NCBI GenBank assembly: GCA_905233555.1 | Contig: CAJODF010000013.1 | Span: 1 to 36,070 of the forward strand | DNA: 36,070 nt | Reading direction: 5' to 3' | DNA from: an uncultured Prevotella sp. | GTDB lineage: Bacteria > Bacteroidota > Bacteroidia > Bacteroidales > Bacteroidaceae | Shown: positions 16,337 to 25,394 of the stretch, in pieces | Numbering within the stretch: position 1 is the stretch's first letter | Layout: every line of letters starts with the position of its first letter | Program-made: the position numbers and the translations under genes | The notes under the pieces: generated by a model | Told to the model about the DNA's origin: nothing | The model's database searches: none | The model's input: the letters and a program-made list of their open reading frames with translations, nothing else

Positions 16337-17668
16337 ATGAGTAGGATTGTAATTTTAGGGGCAGGTGAGAGCGGTGCAGGTGCAGCCGTTCTGGCTAAGA
16401 AAGAAGGCTTCGACGTGTTCGTGTCCGACATGTCCAAGATTGCCGACAAGTACAAGAAGATGCTCGACGACCGTGGTATCGAGTGGGAAGAAGGTCAGCA
16501 TACGGAAGCGAAGATCCTCAATGCCGATGAGATCATCAAGAGTCCCGGCATCCCCGAGACGGCTCCGATGGTGCTCAAGGCCCAGGAGAAAGGCATCCAC
16601 ATCATCAGTGAGATTGAGTTCGCCGGCCGTTATACCAACTCCAAGATGATCTGCATCACCGGTTCCAACGGCAAGACTACGACCACCTCACTCATCTACC
16701 ATATCTTCAAGGATGCGGGCTATGATGCCGGACTTGCTGGCAACATCGGTAACTCCCTGGCTCTGCAGGTGGCTGAGGATCCGCACGCATACTATATCAT
16801 CGAACTCAGTTCGTTCCAACTCGACAACATGTATGATTTCCGGGCCAATATCGCTATCCTGCTGAACATCACCCCCGACCATCTGGACCGTTACGACTTC
16901 AAGATGCAGAACTATGTAGATGCCAAGATGCGTATCATCCAGAACCAGACCGACCGTGATGCCTTCATCTACTGGGCCGACGACCCCATCATCAAGGCCG
17001 AACTGGAGAAATACGACATCAAGTCCATCCAGTATCCGTTTGCCGAACTGAAGGAGAAAGGCGTCATCGGTTACATCGAGGAGGGCCAGTACAAGATTGA
17101 GAAGCCCGAACCTTTCAACATGGAACAGGAGAGCCTCAGTCTGACGGGTAAGCACAACATCTACAACTCCCTCGCTGCCGGTATTGCGGCCGACATTGCC
17201 GGTATCAAGAAAGAAGAGATCCGCAAATGCCTAAGCGACTTCCCCGGGGTGGAACACCGCCTGGAGAAGGTCTGCACCGTCCGTGGCGTACAATATATCA
17301 ACGACTCCAAAGCCACGAATGTCGATGCCTGTTGGTATGCCTTAGAGGCCATGAAGACCAAGGTCATCCTCATCATCGGTGGTAAGGACAAAGGCAACGA
17401 CTACGGGCCCATCATCCCCCTCGTCAAGGAGAAGTGTTCGGGCATCGTCTATCTCGGGGCCGACAATCAGAAACTGCACGACAACTTCGACAGTCTGGGC
17501 ATTCCTGTCAGGGACACCCATTCCATGAAGGACTGTGTAGCCGCCTGCTACGAGATGGCCCAACCGGGCGAGACAGTGCTGTTGAGTCCCTGCTGTGCCT
17601 CGTTCGACCTCTTCAAGAACATGGAGGACCGTGGTGAGCAATTCAAGACATTGGCAAGAAACTTATGA
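16337..17668 (+). CDS. murD: UDP-N-acetylmuramoylalanine--D-glutamate ligase
   Basis: Cytosolic Mur ligase of 443 residues that adds D-glutamate to UDP-MurNAc-L-Ala. The N-terminal nucleotide-binding domain begins RIVILGAGESGAG; the ATP loop is TGSNGKTTTT (about 111-120), followed by LSSFQLD and the C-terminal NDSKATN and GGKDKG blocks typical of MurD. The stop overlaps the ftsW start by ATGA at 17665-17668, so the two are probably coupled. Confidence 0.96.
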   Translation: MSRIVILGAGESGAGAAVLAKKEGFDVFVSDMSKIADKYKKMLDDRGIEWEEGQHTEAKILNADEIIKSPGIPETAPMVLKAQEKGIHIISEIEFAGRYTNSKMICITGSNGKTTTTSLIYHIFKDAGYDAGLAGNIGNSLALQVAEDPHAYYIIELSSFQLDNMYDFRANIAILLNITPDHLDRYDFKMQNYVDAKMRIIQNQTDRDAFIYWADDPIIKAELEKYDIKSIQYPFAELKEKGVIGYIEEGQYKIEKPEPFNMEQESLSLTGKHNIYNSLAAGIAADIAGIKKEEIRKCLSDFPGVEHRLEKVCTVRGVQYINDSKATNVDACWYALEAMKTKVILIIGGKDKGNDYGPIIPLVKEKCSGIVYLGADNQKLHDNFDSLGIPVRDTHSMKDCVAACYEMAQPGETVLLSPCCASFDLFKNMEDRGEQFKTLARNL

Positions 17669-18918
17669 ATATGAAGATAGGAAATCTGTTTAAGGGAGAC
17701 AGGGTCATTTGGATGGTGATGCTGTTCCTGTGCCTGATCAGCATCGTGGAGGTCTTCTCTGCCTCCAGTACGCTGACCTACAAGAGCCAGGACTATCTGG
17801 GACCCATCATCGGACACACCTGGAAAATCCTGGTGGGTGTCGGTGTGGCCATTCTCATCTTAAACATTCCCTGTCGATTCTTCAAACTGGCAACCCCCGG
17901 GCTCTTGCTCATCTCCGTCATCATGCTCCTCTGGGTACTGTTCTTCGGGGAGAAGACCAATGATGCCGGCCGCTGGATCAACCTGCTCGGTCTGAAGTTC
18001 CAGCCTTCCGAGATTGCCAAGGGGACGATGGTGCTGGTGACAGCCCAGATCCTCAGTGCCATGCAACGGGAGGACGGAGCCGACAAACGGGCCTTCAAAT
18101 ATATCCTCATCATCGTCCTGCCCTTCTGTCTGCTCATCGGACTGGAGAACCTCTCCACGGCAGCCCTTATCCTGGCGGTCATCTTCCTGATGATGTTCAT
18201 CGGACGGGTGCCCCTCTCGCAGTTGGGTAAGTTCATGGGCGCGGGCGTCATCCTCCTCATCCTGTTCATCGGTTCCATCTATCTGTTGGGCAGTTTCGAG
18301 AGCACCGAAGCCGGAGAAACCCAGACGGAGAAGATTGTCAACAACGAGGTCAAGACCGACACGAAGAAGAAGACCTCCTTCCTCCACCGTTTCAGTACCT
18401 GGAAGGGACGTATCGACAAACACCTGAACAAGAAAGCCGTGGCACCCGAGGACTACGACCTCGACAAGGATGCCCAGGTGGCCCATGCGAACATCGCCAT
18501 CGTCGGCAGTAACATCATCGGTAAGGGCCCGGGCAAGTCGGTCGAACGCGACTTCCTCCCGCAGGCCTTCAGCGACTTCATCTATGTCATCATCATCGAG
18601 GAACTGGGCATCCTCGGGGCCGCCTTTGTGGCCTTCCTCTATATTGTCCTGCTCTATCGGGCAGCCCGCATCGCCAGTCGCTGTGAAAACAACTTCCCGG
18701 CATTCCTGGTCATGGGTCTGGGACTGATGCTGGTCATTCAGGCCACCTTCAATATGATGGTGGCAGTAGGCATCGCACCGGTCACAGGACAGCCCCTGCC
18801 GCTCATCTCCCGAGGCGGCACATCGACCATCATCAACTGTGCCTATATCGGGGCCATGTTAAGTATCAGCCGTTCTGCGAAAAAAAGAGGGCAGAATATG
18901 CAGATAAACGAAATTTAA
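17665..18918 (+). CDS. ftsW: Lipid II polymerase FtsW
   Basis: SEDS-family membrane glycosyltransferase of 417 residues with about ten membrane segments. It polymerises lipid II at the septum with its partner FtsI, encoded five genes upstream. Conserved regions include NDAGRWINL near the membrane interface and the C-terminal PLPLISRGGTS. A charged loop of about 60 residues (about 215-275, rich in Lys, Thr and Asp) is longer than in Proteobacteria. An alternative start is the ATG at 17671. A promoter element for murG lies just after the stop. Confidence 0.95.
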   Translation: MNMKIGNLFKGDRVIWMVMLFLCLISIVEVFSASSTLTYKSQDYLGPIIGHTWKILVGVGVAILILNIPCRFFKLATPGLLLISVIMLLWVLFFGEKTNDAGRWINLLGLKFQPSEIAKGTMVLVTAQILSAMQREDGADKRAFKYILIIVLPFCLLIGLENLSTAALILAVIFLMMFIGRVPLSQLGKFMGAGVILLILFIGSIYLLGSFESTEAGETQTEKIVNNEVKTDTKKKTSFLHRFSTWKGRIDKHLNKKAVAPEDYDLDKDAQVAHANIAIVGSNIIGKGPGKSVERDFLPQAFSDFIYVIIIEELGILGAAFVAFLYIVLLYRAARIASRCENNFPAFLVMGLGLMLVIQATFNMMVAVGIAPVTGQPLPLISRGGTSTIINCAYIGAMLSISRSAKKRGQNMQINEI

Positions 18919-18922
18919 TTTG

Positions 18923-18930
18923 TAACTTTG
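18923..18930 (+). promoter_or_regulatory. Possible internal promoter before murG
   Basis: TAACTTTG fits TAnnTTTG and ends 21 bp before the murG ATG. No convincing TTTG is seen about 20 bp upstream. It would give murG-ftsZ a second transcription start within the dcw cluster. Confidence 0.4.
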
Positions 18931-18951
18931 CACACCAATATATATCAAGGT

Positions 18952-20058
18952 ATGGAGAAAGAGTTGAGAGTCATCATCAGCGGAGGCGGTACCGGAGGAC
19001 ATATCTTCCCCGCTGTCAGCATCGCCAACGCCATCAAGGCCTTGCGTCCAGATGCCAAGATTCTGTTTGTCGGGGCCTTGGGACGCATGGAGATGCAACG
19101 CGTCCCTGCTGCCGGCTACGAGATCAAGGGCCTCCCCATCCGAGGCTTCCTGCGTCCGCTGTGGAAACCGGGCAATATCGGTGTGGCCTTCGACTACCTC
19201 AAGAGTAAGTGGCTCGCCAAGAAGATTCTCAAACAGTTCCGGCCTCAAGTGGCTGTCGGTGTGGGCGGTTATGCCAGCAGTGCAGCCTTAGGGGCAGCCA
19301 ACAGTCTGGGCATCCCGACCCTGTTGCAGGAACAGAACAGTTATGCCGGCTTGGCCAACAAGACCCTGGCCAGAAAGGCGGCCAAGATCTGTGTGGCCTA
19401 CGAAGGTATGGAACGTTTCTTCCCTGCAGAGAAACTGATGCTCACGGGCAATCCCGTGCGTCAGGCGCTCTTGGAGACGACTATCACCCGTGAGGATGCC
19501 GTACGCAGTCTGGGATTCGACCCTTCCAAAAAGACCATCCTGCTCGTGGGCGGAAGCCTCGGGGCCAGAACGGTCAACGAGAGTGTCCTCCAGCATCTCG
19601 ACCTCATCAAGGGGAGCGACATCCAGTTCATCTGGCAGACCGGTAAATATTACCATGAGTCCATCAAGCAACAACTGGCGGGTCAGGAGATCCCCAACCT
19701 GAAAGTCACCGACTTCATTACCGACATGGGAGCAGCTTATAAGGCAGCCGACTTGGTCATCAGTCGGGCCGGTGCCAGCAGCATCTCCGAATTCTGTCTC
19801 ATCGGTAAACCGGTGATCCTCGTACCCAGTCCGAATGTGGCGGAAGACCACCAAACGAAGAATGCCCTGGCGCTGGTCAACAAGGGGGCAGCCCTCTACG
19901 TCAAGGATGCCGAGGCACCCGCTACCCTCCTGCCACTGGCCATCGAGACGGTTCAGGACGACGACAAACTCAAGTCGCTTAGCGAGAACGTACTCAAACT
20001 CGCCCTCCCCGACTCCGCCAACATCATCGCCAACGAAGTAATTAAATTAGCACAATGA
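18952..20058 (+). CDS. murG: UDP-N-acetylglucosamine--lipid I transferase MurG
   Basis: Peripheral membrane GT-B glycosyltransferase, about 368 residues, that adds GlcNAc to lipid I to make lipid II. The glycine-rich loop SGGGTGGHIFPA is at the N terminus, and the C-terminal donor-binding block SRAGASSISEF is clear. The frame extends upstream to a non-ATG codon at 18928, which overlaps the likely -7 element; the ATG at 18952 (MEKELRVI) is preferred. Overlap with murC is ATGA at 20055-20058. Confidence 0.96.
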   Translation: MEKELRVIISGGGTGGHIFPAVSIANAIKALRPDAKILFVGALGRMEMQRVPAAGYEIKGLPIRGFLRPLWKPGNIGVAFDYLKSKWLAKKILKQFRPQVAVGVGGYASSAALGAANSLGIPTLLQEQNSYAGLANKTLARKAAKICVAYEGMERFFPAEKLMLTGNPVRQALLETTITREDAVRSLGFDPSKKTILLVGGSLGARTVNESVLQHLDLIKGSDIQFIWQTGKYYHESIKQQLAGQEIPNLKVTDFITDMGAAYKAADLVISRAGASSISEFCLIGKPVILVPSPNVAEDHQTKNALALVNKGAALYVKDAEAPATLLPLAIETVQDDDKLKSLSENVLKLALPDSANIIANEVIKLAQ

Positions 20059-21431
20059 ACATCAAAGACATAAAGGCAGTCTATTTCGTAGGAGCCGGTG
20101 GCATCGGCATGAGCGCCATCGCCCGCTACTTCATCAAGAAAGGACTTGTCGTAGGCGGCTACGACAAGACCCCCTCCGACCTCACCCGCAGGCTGGAAAA
20201 AGAAGGTATGCTCATCCATTATGAAGAGAACATCAATGAGATCCCCCATGCCTGCAAGAAGAAGGAGTCCTGTCTCGTCATCTACACCCCGGCCATCCCA
20301 GAGAGTCATGAGGAACTCCGCTATTTCCGCGAGAACGGCTTCGAGATCCAGAAACGGGCACAGATACTGGGCACCCTGACCCAGACGCATAAGGGCCTCT
20401 GTGTGGCAGGAACCCATGGCAAGACCACCACCTCCACCATGTGTGCCCATATCATGCACCAGAGTCACCTCAACTGTAACGCCTTCCTCGGAGGCATCTC
20501 CAAGAACTACGGTACGAACTATATCCTCTCCGACTCCGACTATGTGGTCATCGAGGCCGATGAGTTCGACCGCTCTTTCCACTGGTTGCACCCCTGGATG
20601 TCGGTCATCACCTCCACGGATCCTGACCACCTCGACATCTACGGCACCAAAGAGGCCTATCTGGAGAGTTTCCGTCACTATACCGAACTCATCCAGCCGG
20701 GAGGTGCCCTCATCATCCATCGCGATCTGGAGATGCAGGAGAACCTTCAGAACGGAGTGCGTCGCTATGACTACAGCCTCAACGAGGGCGACTTCCATGC
20801 TGAGAACATCCGCATCGGAAACGGTGAGATCACCTTCGACTTCATCTCCCCCATCGAGTGCGTGCCGAATGTGGAACTGGGCCAGCCCATCCCCATCAAT
20901 ATCGAGAACGGCATTGCCGCCATGGCGATGGCACAACTCAATGGCTGTACGGCCAAGGAACTGAAATACGGCCTGCAGACCTACGGCGGTGTGGATCGTC
21001 GTTTCGACTTCAAGATCAAGACCGACCGTCTGGTCTTCCTCAGCGACTATGCCCACCATCCGAAAGAGATCTACCAGAGTGCCAGGAGCATCCGTGAGTT
21101 GTACAAGGACAAGCACATCACGGCCATCTTCCAGCCGCACCTCTATACCCGCACCCGCGACTTCTACAAGGAGTTCGCCGAGGCCCTGAGCCTGCTCGAT
21201 GAGGTCATCCTCACCGAGATCTATCCCGCCCGCGAAGAACCCATCGAGGGCGTCACCTCCCAACTCATCTACGACAACCTCAAAGAGGGTGTGAAGAAGG
21301 AGATGATCAGCAAGGACCAGGTGCTCGACTTCGTCAAGACCCACCAGTTTGAAGTACTCATCATCCTCGGTGCCGGCGACCTCGACAACCTCGTCCCCAA
21401 AATCACCAAATTGCTAAATAGCAAAATGTAA
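20055..21431 (+). CDS. murC: UDP-N-acetylmuramate--L-alanine ligase
   Basis: Mur ligase of 458 residues that adds the first L-alanine of the peptide stem. FVGAGGIGMSAIA marks the N-terminal UDP-binding domain; GTHGKTTTSTM is the ATP loop; DEFDRSFHWL, DPDHLDIY, YAHHPKEI and FQPHLYTRT follow as expected. It overlaps murG by 4 bp. It is separated from ftsQ by 37 bp of tandem repeat. A 463-codon frame on the opposite strand is a shadow of its codon bias. Confidence 0.96.
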   Translation: MNIKDIKAVYFVGAGGIGMSAIARYFIKKGLVVGGYDKTPSDLTRRLEKEGMLIHYEENINEIPHACKKKESCLVIYTPAIPESHEELRYFRENGFEIQKRAQILGTLTQTHKGLCVAGTHGKTTTSTMCAHIMHQSHLNCNAFLGGISKNYGTNYILSDSDYVVIEADEFDRSFHWLHPWMSVITSTDPDHLDIYGTKEAYLESFRHYTELIQPGGALIIHRDLEMQENLQNGVRRYDYSLNEGDFHAENIRIGNGEITFDFISPIECVPNVELGQPIPINIENGIAAMAMAQLNGCTAKELKYGLQTYGGVDRRFDFKIKTDRLVFLSDYAHHPKEIYQSARSIRELYKDKHITAIFQPHLYTRTRDFYKEFAEALSLLDEVILTEIYPAREEPIEGVTSQLIYDNLKEGVKKEMISKDQVLDFVKTHQFEVLIILGAGDLDNLVPKITKLLNSKM

Positions 21432-21436
21432 AAGAA

Positions 21437-21471
21437 TAAATTGTACATTGTAAATTGTCAAATTGTAAATG
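21437..21471 (+). repeat. 7-bp tandem repeat at the murC-ftsQ junction
   Basis: Units TAAATTG, TACATTG, TAAATTG, TCAAATTG and TAAATG follow the murC stop. The ATG that ends the last unit (21469-21471) is the ftsQ start. The last 21 bp are identical to those before ftsZ. Confidence 0.95.
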
Positions 21472-22203
21472 CTAAAAAAGTCCATCATCATCCTACTGGA
21501 TATCATCATCGCCGCCTACCTCATACTGGCAGTCACAGCGTTCAACAAGCCCGCTGACAGGGCCGCTGTGTGCTCAGAGGTGAAGATCGACATCGACGAC
21601 GAGATGCCCGATGGCTTCCTCAATGCAAAAGATATCAAGCAGATGTTGGAGAAACAGCACCTCTACCCACTGGCAAAGTCCATGATGGCCGTCAATGCCC
21701 GCGACATCGAGGAAAGCCTCCAGAAGAACCCGTTCGTGCAACAGGCAGAGTGCTACAAGGCCCAGAACGGACTCGTCTGCATCAACCTGAAACAACGCAT
21801 GCCCATTATGCACGTCATGTCGGCCAAGGGCGACAACTACTATGTCGATATTCATGGCAGCATCCTGCCGGAGACGCGTTTTGCCTCCGACCTGTTGGTG
21901 GTGACGGGCGCGATTACCAAGAAATATGCGCAAAAGACGCTCACACCCGTGGTCAACGAGATTGTCAGGGACAAGTTCTGGCAGAGTCAGATCGTCCAGA
22001 TGAACGTGCTCGACGATGGCTCCATCGAGATTGTCCCCCGTGTCGGCGACCACATCATCTACCTCGGCGCGCCAACCGACATCCGTGAGAAACTGGAGCG
22101 CATGCGCAAGTTCTACCTCTACGGCCTCAACCAGGCCGGCTGGAACAAATACGCCTACATCAGCGTAGAGTTCGACAACCAGATAATCTGTAAAAAGAAG
22201 TGA
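21469..22203 (+). CDS. ftsQ: Cell division protein FtsQ/DivIB
   Basis: Bitopic protein of 244 residues. A short cytoplasmic tail and one membrane segment (about 6-25) are followed by a periplasmic POTRA-like domain (about 37-105, with the GFLNAKDIKQMLEKQ and NPFVQQAECYK parts) and the FtsQ domain. FtsQ links FtsL/FtsB to the divisome. Its position between murC and ftsA is the normal one. The start codon is part of the upstream repeat and the stop codon is in the first unit of the downstream repeat. Confidence 0.92.
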   Translation: MLKKSIIILLDIIIAAYLILAVTAFNKPADRAAVCSEVKIDIDDEMPDGFLNAKDIKQMLEKQHLYPLAKSMMAVNARDIEESLQKNPFVQQAECYKAQNGLVCINLKQRMPIMHVMSAKGDNYYVDIHGSILPETRFASDLLVVTGAITKKYAQKTLTPVVNEIVRDKFWQSQIVQMNVLDDGSIEIVPRVGDHIIYLGAPTDIREKLERMRKFYLYGLNQAGWNKYAYISVEFDNQIICKKK

Positions 22204-22227
22204 AAAGTGAAAAGTGAAAAGTGAGTA
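22200..22227 (+). repeat. 7-bp tandem repeat at the ftsQ-ftsA junction
   Basis: Units GTGAAAA three times, then GTGAGTA. The ftsQ stop TGA (22201-22203) is inside the first unit, and the ftsA ATG follows 2 bp after the last. The units are the same as those between ftsI and murE, 8.8 kb away. Confidence 0.95.
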
Positions 22228-22229
22228 AT

Positions 22230-23696
22230 ATGGCAAAGGAATTCATCGTAGCAATTGAACTCGGCTCATCCAAGATGACCGGTATCGCGGGGCAGAAGAA
22301 CCTCGACGGCAGCATCACCGTACTGGCTGTCGTCAAAGAGGCCTCTTCGTCATTCATCCGCAAAGGTGTCGTGTACAACATCGACAAGACCGCACAATGC
22401 CTCACCAACATCATCAAGAAACTGGAGAACCAGTTGAAGACTGAGATCACTCAGGTGTATGTCGGTGTAGGCGGACAATCTATTCGCAGCGTCAGGAACG
22501 TCATCAGCAAGGACCTGCCCGCAGAGACCATCATCACCCAGGACATGGTCATCGAACTCATGGACGCCAACCGCAACATGAAGTACCAGGATCAGGAGAT
22601 CCTCGATGCAGCGGTTCAGGAGTACAAGGTCGATGCCCAGTACCAAATCGATCCCGTCGGCATTCAGGCCACCCGTCTGGAGGGTAATTTCCTGAACATC
22701 CTCGAACGCAAGGCCTTCTACCGCAACCTCAACAAATGTTTCGAGGTGGCAGGCATCAATGTAGCCGAGATGTACCTGGCACCGTTGGCACTGGCCGACA
22801 GCGTCCTCAGCGAGGCAGAAAAGCGCTCTGGCTGTGCCCTTGTCGATCTCGGAGCCGACACCACCACCGTCTCCGTCTATAGCAAGAATATCCTGCGCCA
22901 TCTGGCTGTCATCCCCCTCGGCACCAACAATATCAGCAAGGATATCGCCACCCTTCAGATGGAAGAGAGCGATGCCGAGAAGATGCTGCTGAAATACGGC
23001 TCGGCCTTTACCGACAACAACGATATCGACAACAACCTGAAATATCCCATCGATGCAGAGCGTCAGGTGGAGAGCCGCAAGTTCATTGAAATCGTGGAAG
23101 GTCGTCTGGAGGAGATCATCGAAAACGTATGGTACCAGATACCTTCCGACTACTACGACAAACTCCTGGCCGGCATCATCCTGACCGGTGGCGGTTCCAA
23201 CATGAAGAATATCGAACAGGCCTTTGCCAACCACACCCATGTGGATAAGATCCGCATCGCCAAGTTCGTGACCCATACCGTCACCTCCAACAACGAGGAC
23301 ATCAAGGCCCACGACGGCAAGATGAACACCGTACTCGGTCTGTTGGCCAAGGGCGACATCAATTGTGCCGGCAACACCATCGATCCCAATGGCGACCTCT
23401 TTGCCCCACAGAAGAAAGAGCCCGCTGGAGGCATTGCCGGGGATATGCAGTCGCAGACCACCATTCGTGCCCGTCAAGCCAGTGAGATTCCTGCCGGTGT
23501 GGTCCGCACGGAGGCTGAGAAACAAAAGGCCGAGGAAGAGCGTCGTCGCCAGTTAGAGGAAGAAGAGCGTCAGCGCCTGGAAGAGGAAGAGGCTGAGCGC
23601 AAGCGCATCGCCAAGGAGAAGCGCGAGAACAGCATCTGGAACAAGTTCTTGAAGAAAGCCAAGAAATTCGGAGAAGATATCGTGAGTGAGGAATAA
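22230..23696 (+). CDS. ftsA: Cell division protein FtsA
   Basis: Actin-like ATPase of about 488 residues that anchors FtsZ to the membrane. The first phosphate loop is IELGSSKMTGIAG, the second phosphate region LVDLGADTTTVSVY, and the adenosine motif LTGGGSNMKN. After the ATPase core comes a strongly charged Glu/Arg-rich helix (about 430-465) and a C-terminal amphipathic helix (NSIWNKFLKKAKKFGEDI), the usual membrane-targeting sequence. The GTG at 22221 is in the repeat; the ATG at 22230 is preferred. The stop TAA begins the repeat before ftsZ. Confidence 0.95.
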   Translation: MAKEFIVAIELGSSKMTGIAGQKNLDGSITVLAVVKEASSSFIRKGVVYNIDKTAQCLTNIIKKLENQLKTEITQVYVGVGGQSIRSVRNVISKDLPAETIITQDMVIELMDANRNMKYQDQEILDAAVQEYKVDAQYQIDPVGIQATRLEGNFLNILERKAFYRNLNKCFEVAGINVAEMYLAPLALADSVLSEAEKRSGCALVDLGADTTTVSVYSKNILRHLAVIPLGTNNISKDIATLQMEESDAEKMLLKYGSAFTDNNDIDNNLKYPIDAERQVESRKFIEIVEGRLEEIIENVWYQIPSDYYDKLLAGIILTGGGSNMKNIEQAFANHTHVDKIRIAKFVTHTVTSNNEDIKAHDGKMNTVLGLLAKGDINCAGNTIDPNGDLFAPQKKEPAGGIAGDMQSQTTIRARQASEIPAGVVRTEAEKQKAEEERRRQLEEEERQRLEEEEAERKRIAKEKRENSIWNKFLKKAKKFGEDIVSEE

Positions 23697-23728
23697 ATTG
23701 TAAATTGTAAATTGTCAAATTGTAAATG
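23694..23728 (+). repeat. 7-bp tandem repeat at the ftsA-ftsZ junction
   Basis: Units TAAATTG three times, TCAAATTG and TAAATG. The first three bases are the ftsA stop codon and the last three are the ftsZ ATG, so the repeat fills the whole spacer. Confidence 0.96.
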
Positions 23729-25069
23729 TCTATGGACAATCTCAATATTGAGATCCTCGACTTCGGGACACCCGAGAAGGATCATAGCATCATCAAAGTG
23801 ATTGGTGTCGGTGGCGGTGGCGGCAACGCTGTCAACCACATGTATCGTGAAGGCATTCACGATGTCACGTTCGTGCTCTGCAACACGGACAATCAAGCCC
23901 TCAACGACTCCCCTGTCCCCGTTCATCTCCAACTGGGCAAGGAAGGTCTGGGAGCAGGCAACAAACCCGAGAAAGCCCGTGCAGCGGCTGAAGAGAGCAT
24001 CGACGATATCCGCGACATGCTCAGCGACGGCACCCGTATGGCCTTTATCACCGCCGGTATGGGTGGTGGCACCGGCACCGGTGCAGCACCGGTCATTGCC
24101 CGCGTTTCCAAGGAACTGGGCATCCTGACGGTCGGTATCGTCACCATTCCCTTCCGCTTCGAGGGCGACCGTAAGATCGATCAGGCCCTCGACGGTGTCG
24201 AAGAGATGCAGAAGCACGTCGATGCCCTGTTGGTCATCAACAACGAGCGCCTCCGTGAGATCTATCCCGAACTCTCCGTACTCGATGCCTTCGGCAAGGC
24301 CGACGACACCCTCTCTGTGGCCGCCAAGTCCATCGCCGAGATCATCACCGTCCACGGCCTCATCAACCTCGACTTCAACGATGTCAAGACCGTCCTGAAG
24401 GACGGAGGCGTCGCCATCATGTCCACCGGCTATGGCGAAGGCGAAGGCCGTGTGAAGAAAGCCATCGAGGACGCCCTCAACTCACCGTTGCTCAACGACA
24501 ACGATATCTTCAACTCCAAGAAGATCCTGCTCTCCATCTCCTTCGCTGGTTCGAAGGACGGTCAGCAGTCGCTGATGATGGAAGAGATGAACGATGTCAA
24601 CGACTTCATGGCGAAGTTCGGCAACGACTTCGAGATCAAGTGGGGACTCGCCACCGATCCCGAACTCGGCAAGAAGGTGAAGGTCACCATCCTCGCCACC
24701 GGCTTCGGCATCGAGAGTGTCGATGGTATGGATGCCCACATGAAGAAACATACGCAGGACGACATCAACCGCATCGCCGAGGAACAGGCCAAGGCCGTAG
24801 AGCGTCAGGACCGCCGCAACCGCTACTATGGTGGCGACAGCACCGCCAAGCGCTACAAGCGCCGTCCCAACATCTACCTCTTCCGTTCCGAAGACCTCGA
24901 CAACGACGATGTCATCTCCGCCGTCGAATCCACGCCTACCTTCAAGCGTACCCGTGAGATCCTCGACAGCATCAACTCCCAGGCCACCGGCGACGAGCCC
25001 GAGGAAGCCCCCGTCGCCTCCGCGCCCGATCCTCACGACCCCATCCAAGGCACCATCAAATTCGCCTAA
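23726..25069 (+). CDS. ftsZ: Cell division protein FtsZ
   Basis: Tubulin-like GTPase of 447 residues that polymerises into the Z ring. The tubulin signature GGGTGTGAAP begins at about residue 113; VIGVGGGGGNAVNHM is the first glycine-rich loop, and the T7-loop region LNLDFNDV-like block is at about 212-220. A variable linker follows the core, and PTFKRTREIL near residues 405-415 may be the FtsA-binding peptide. An in-frame second ATG (23732) is also possible. It is the last gene of the cluster; no terminator with a T run follows, but hairpin elements start 27 bp downstream. Confidence 0.97.
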   Translation: MSMDNLNIEILDFGTPEKDHSIIKVIGVGGGGGNAVNHMYREGIHDVTFVLCNTDNQALNDSPVPVHLQLGKEGLGAGNKPEKARAAAEESIDDIRDMLSDGTRMAFITAGMGGGTGTGAAPVIARVSKELGILTVGIVTIPFRFEGDRKIDQALDGVEEMQKHVDALLVINNERLREIYPELSVLDAFGKADDTLSVAAKSIAEIITVHGLINLDFNDVKTVLKDGGVAIMSTGYGEGEGRVKKAIEDALNSPLLNDNDIFNSKKILLSISFAGSKDGQQSLMMEEMNDVNDFMAKFGNDFEIKWGLATDPELGKKVKVTILATGFGIESVDGMDAHMKKHTQDDINRIAEEQAKAVERQDRRNRYYGGDSTAKRYKRRPNIYLFRSEDLDNDDVISAVESTPTFKRTREILDSINSQATGDEPEEAPVASAPDPHDPIQGTIKFA

Positions 25070-25095
25070 GACACAAAAAAAATAATGTCCCATCA

Positions 25096-25180
25096 CGTAG
25101 GGGCAAGCCCCTACGCTAGGTTATGAGCCCCTTCTTGCGTCCCGTTGGTAGCAAGCGAGCAGAGCTCGAGCGACAGGGGC
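25096..25180 (+). repeat. Two-hairpin element, copy 1
   Basis: Hairpin I (25096-25115): CGTAGGGG, loop CAAG, CCCCTACG. Spacer CTAGGTTAT. Hairpin II appears split by an insert of about 40 bp: GCCCCT at 25127 and AGGGGC at 25175, with GCAAG and GAGCTC palindromic bits between them. Confidence 0.75.
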
Positions 25181-25205
25181 ATGATGGGGTGTGTGCACCC
25201 CAATT

Positions 25206-25251
25206 CGTAGGGGTGAACCCCTACGCTGGGTTATTTGACCCCGTTGGGGTC
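25206..25251 (+). repeat. Two-hairpin element, copy 2
   Basis: Hairpin I (25206-25225): CGTAGGGG, loop TGAA, CCCCTACG. Spacer CTGGGTTATTT. Hairpin II (25237-25251): GACCCC, loop GTT, GGGGTC. Confidence 0.9.
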
Positions 25252-25288
25252 TAAACACTCATCGCGCCAACAGAGAAAAAAAATAAAA

Positions 25289-25361
25289 ATGGTTCACCCG
25301 AAGGGCGAAAGCTCTGTGAACCATACCAAAACTTTGACGAAGAGGGTCTTCCCTCGTAGTC
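25289..25361 (+). repeat. Three-copy structured element, copy 1
   Basis: A perfect 9-bp outer stem (ATGGTTCAC 25289-25297, GTGAACCAT 25316-25324) encloses a small stem GGGC-GAAA-GCTC. The linker ACCAAAACTTTGACGAA leads to a hairpin GAGGG-TCTT-CCCTC (25342-25355) and GTAGTC. Confidence 0.85.
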
Positions 25362-25394
25362 CGCTCGGCTTTGCCGCTTCGCTTGTCGAAGAAT

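Noticed and set aside
19953..21344. 463-codon open frame on the minus strand over murC
   Set aside because: It is antisense to a well-conserved murC and its protein has no recognisable domain; it arises from the strong codon bias of the GC-rich gene.
22350..23525. 391-codon open frame on the minus strand over ftsA
   Set aside because: Antisense shadow of ftsA; no domain, no promoter, low-complexity protein.
9936..25069. Absence of murF, murB and ddl from the dcw cluster as an anomaly
   Set aside because: This gene set is normal for Bacteroidota, where those genes are elsewhere.
25090..25260. CRISPR array or attC-type integron sites
   Set aside because: The repeats are palindromic elements with irregular spacing, variable sequence and no unique spacers; no cas or integrase gene is present.
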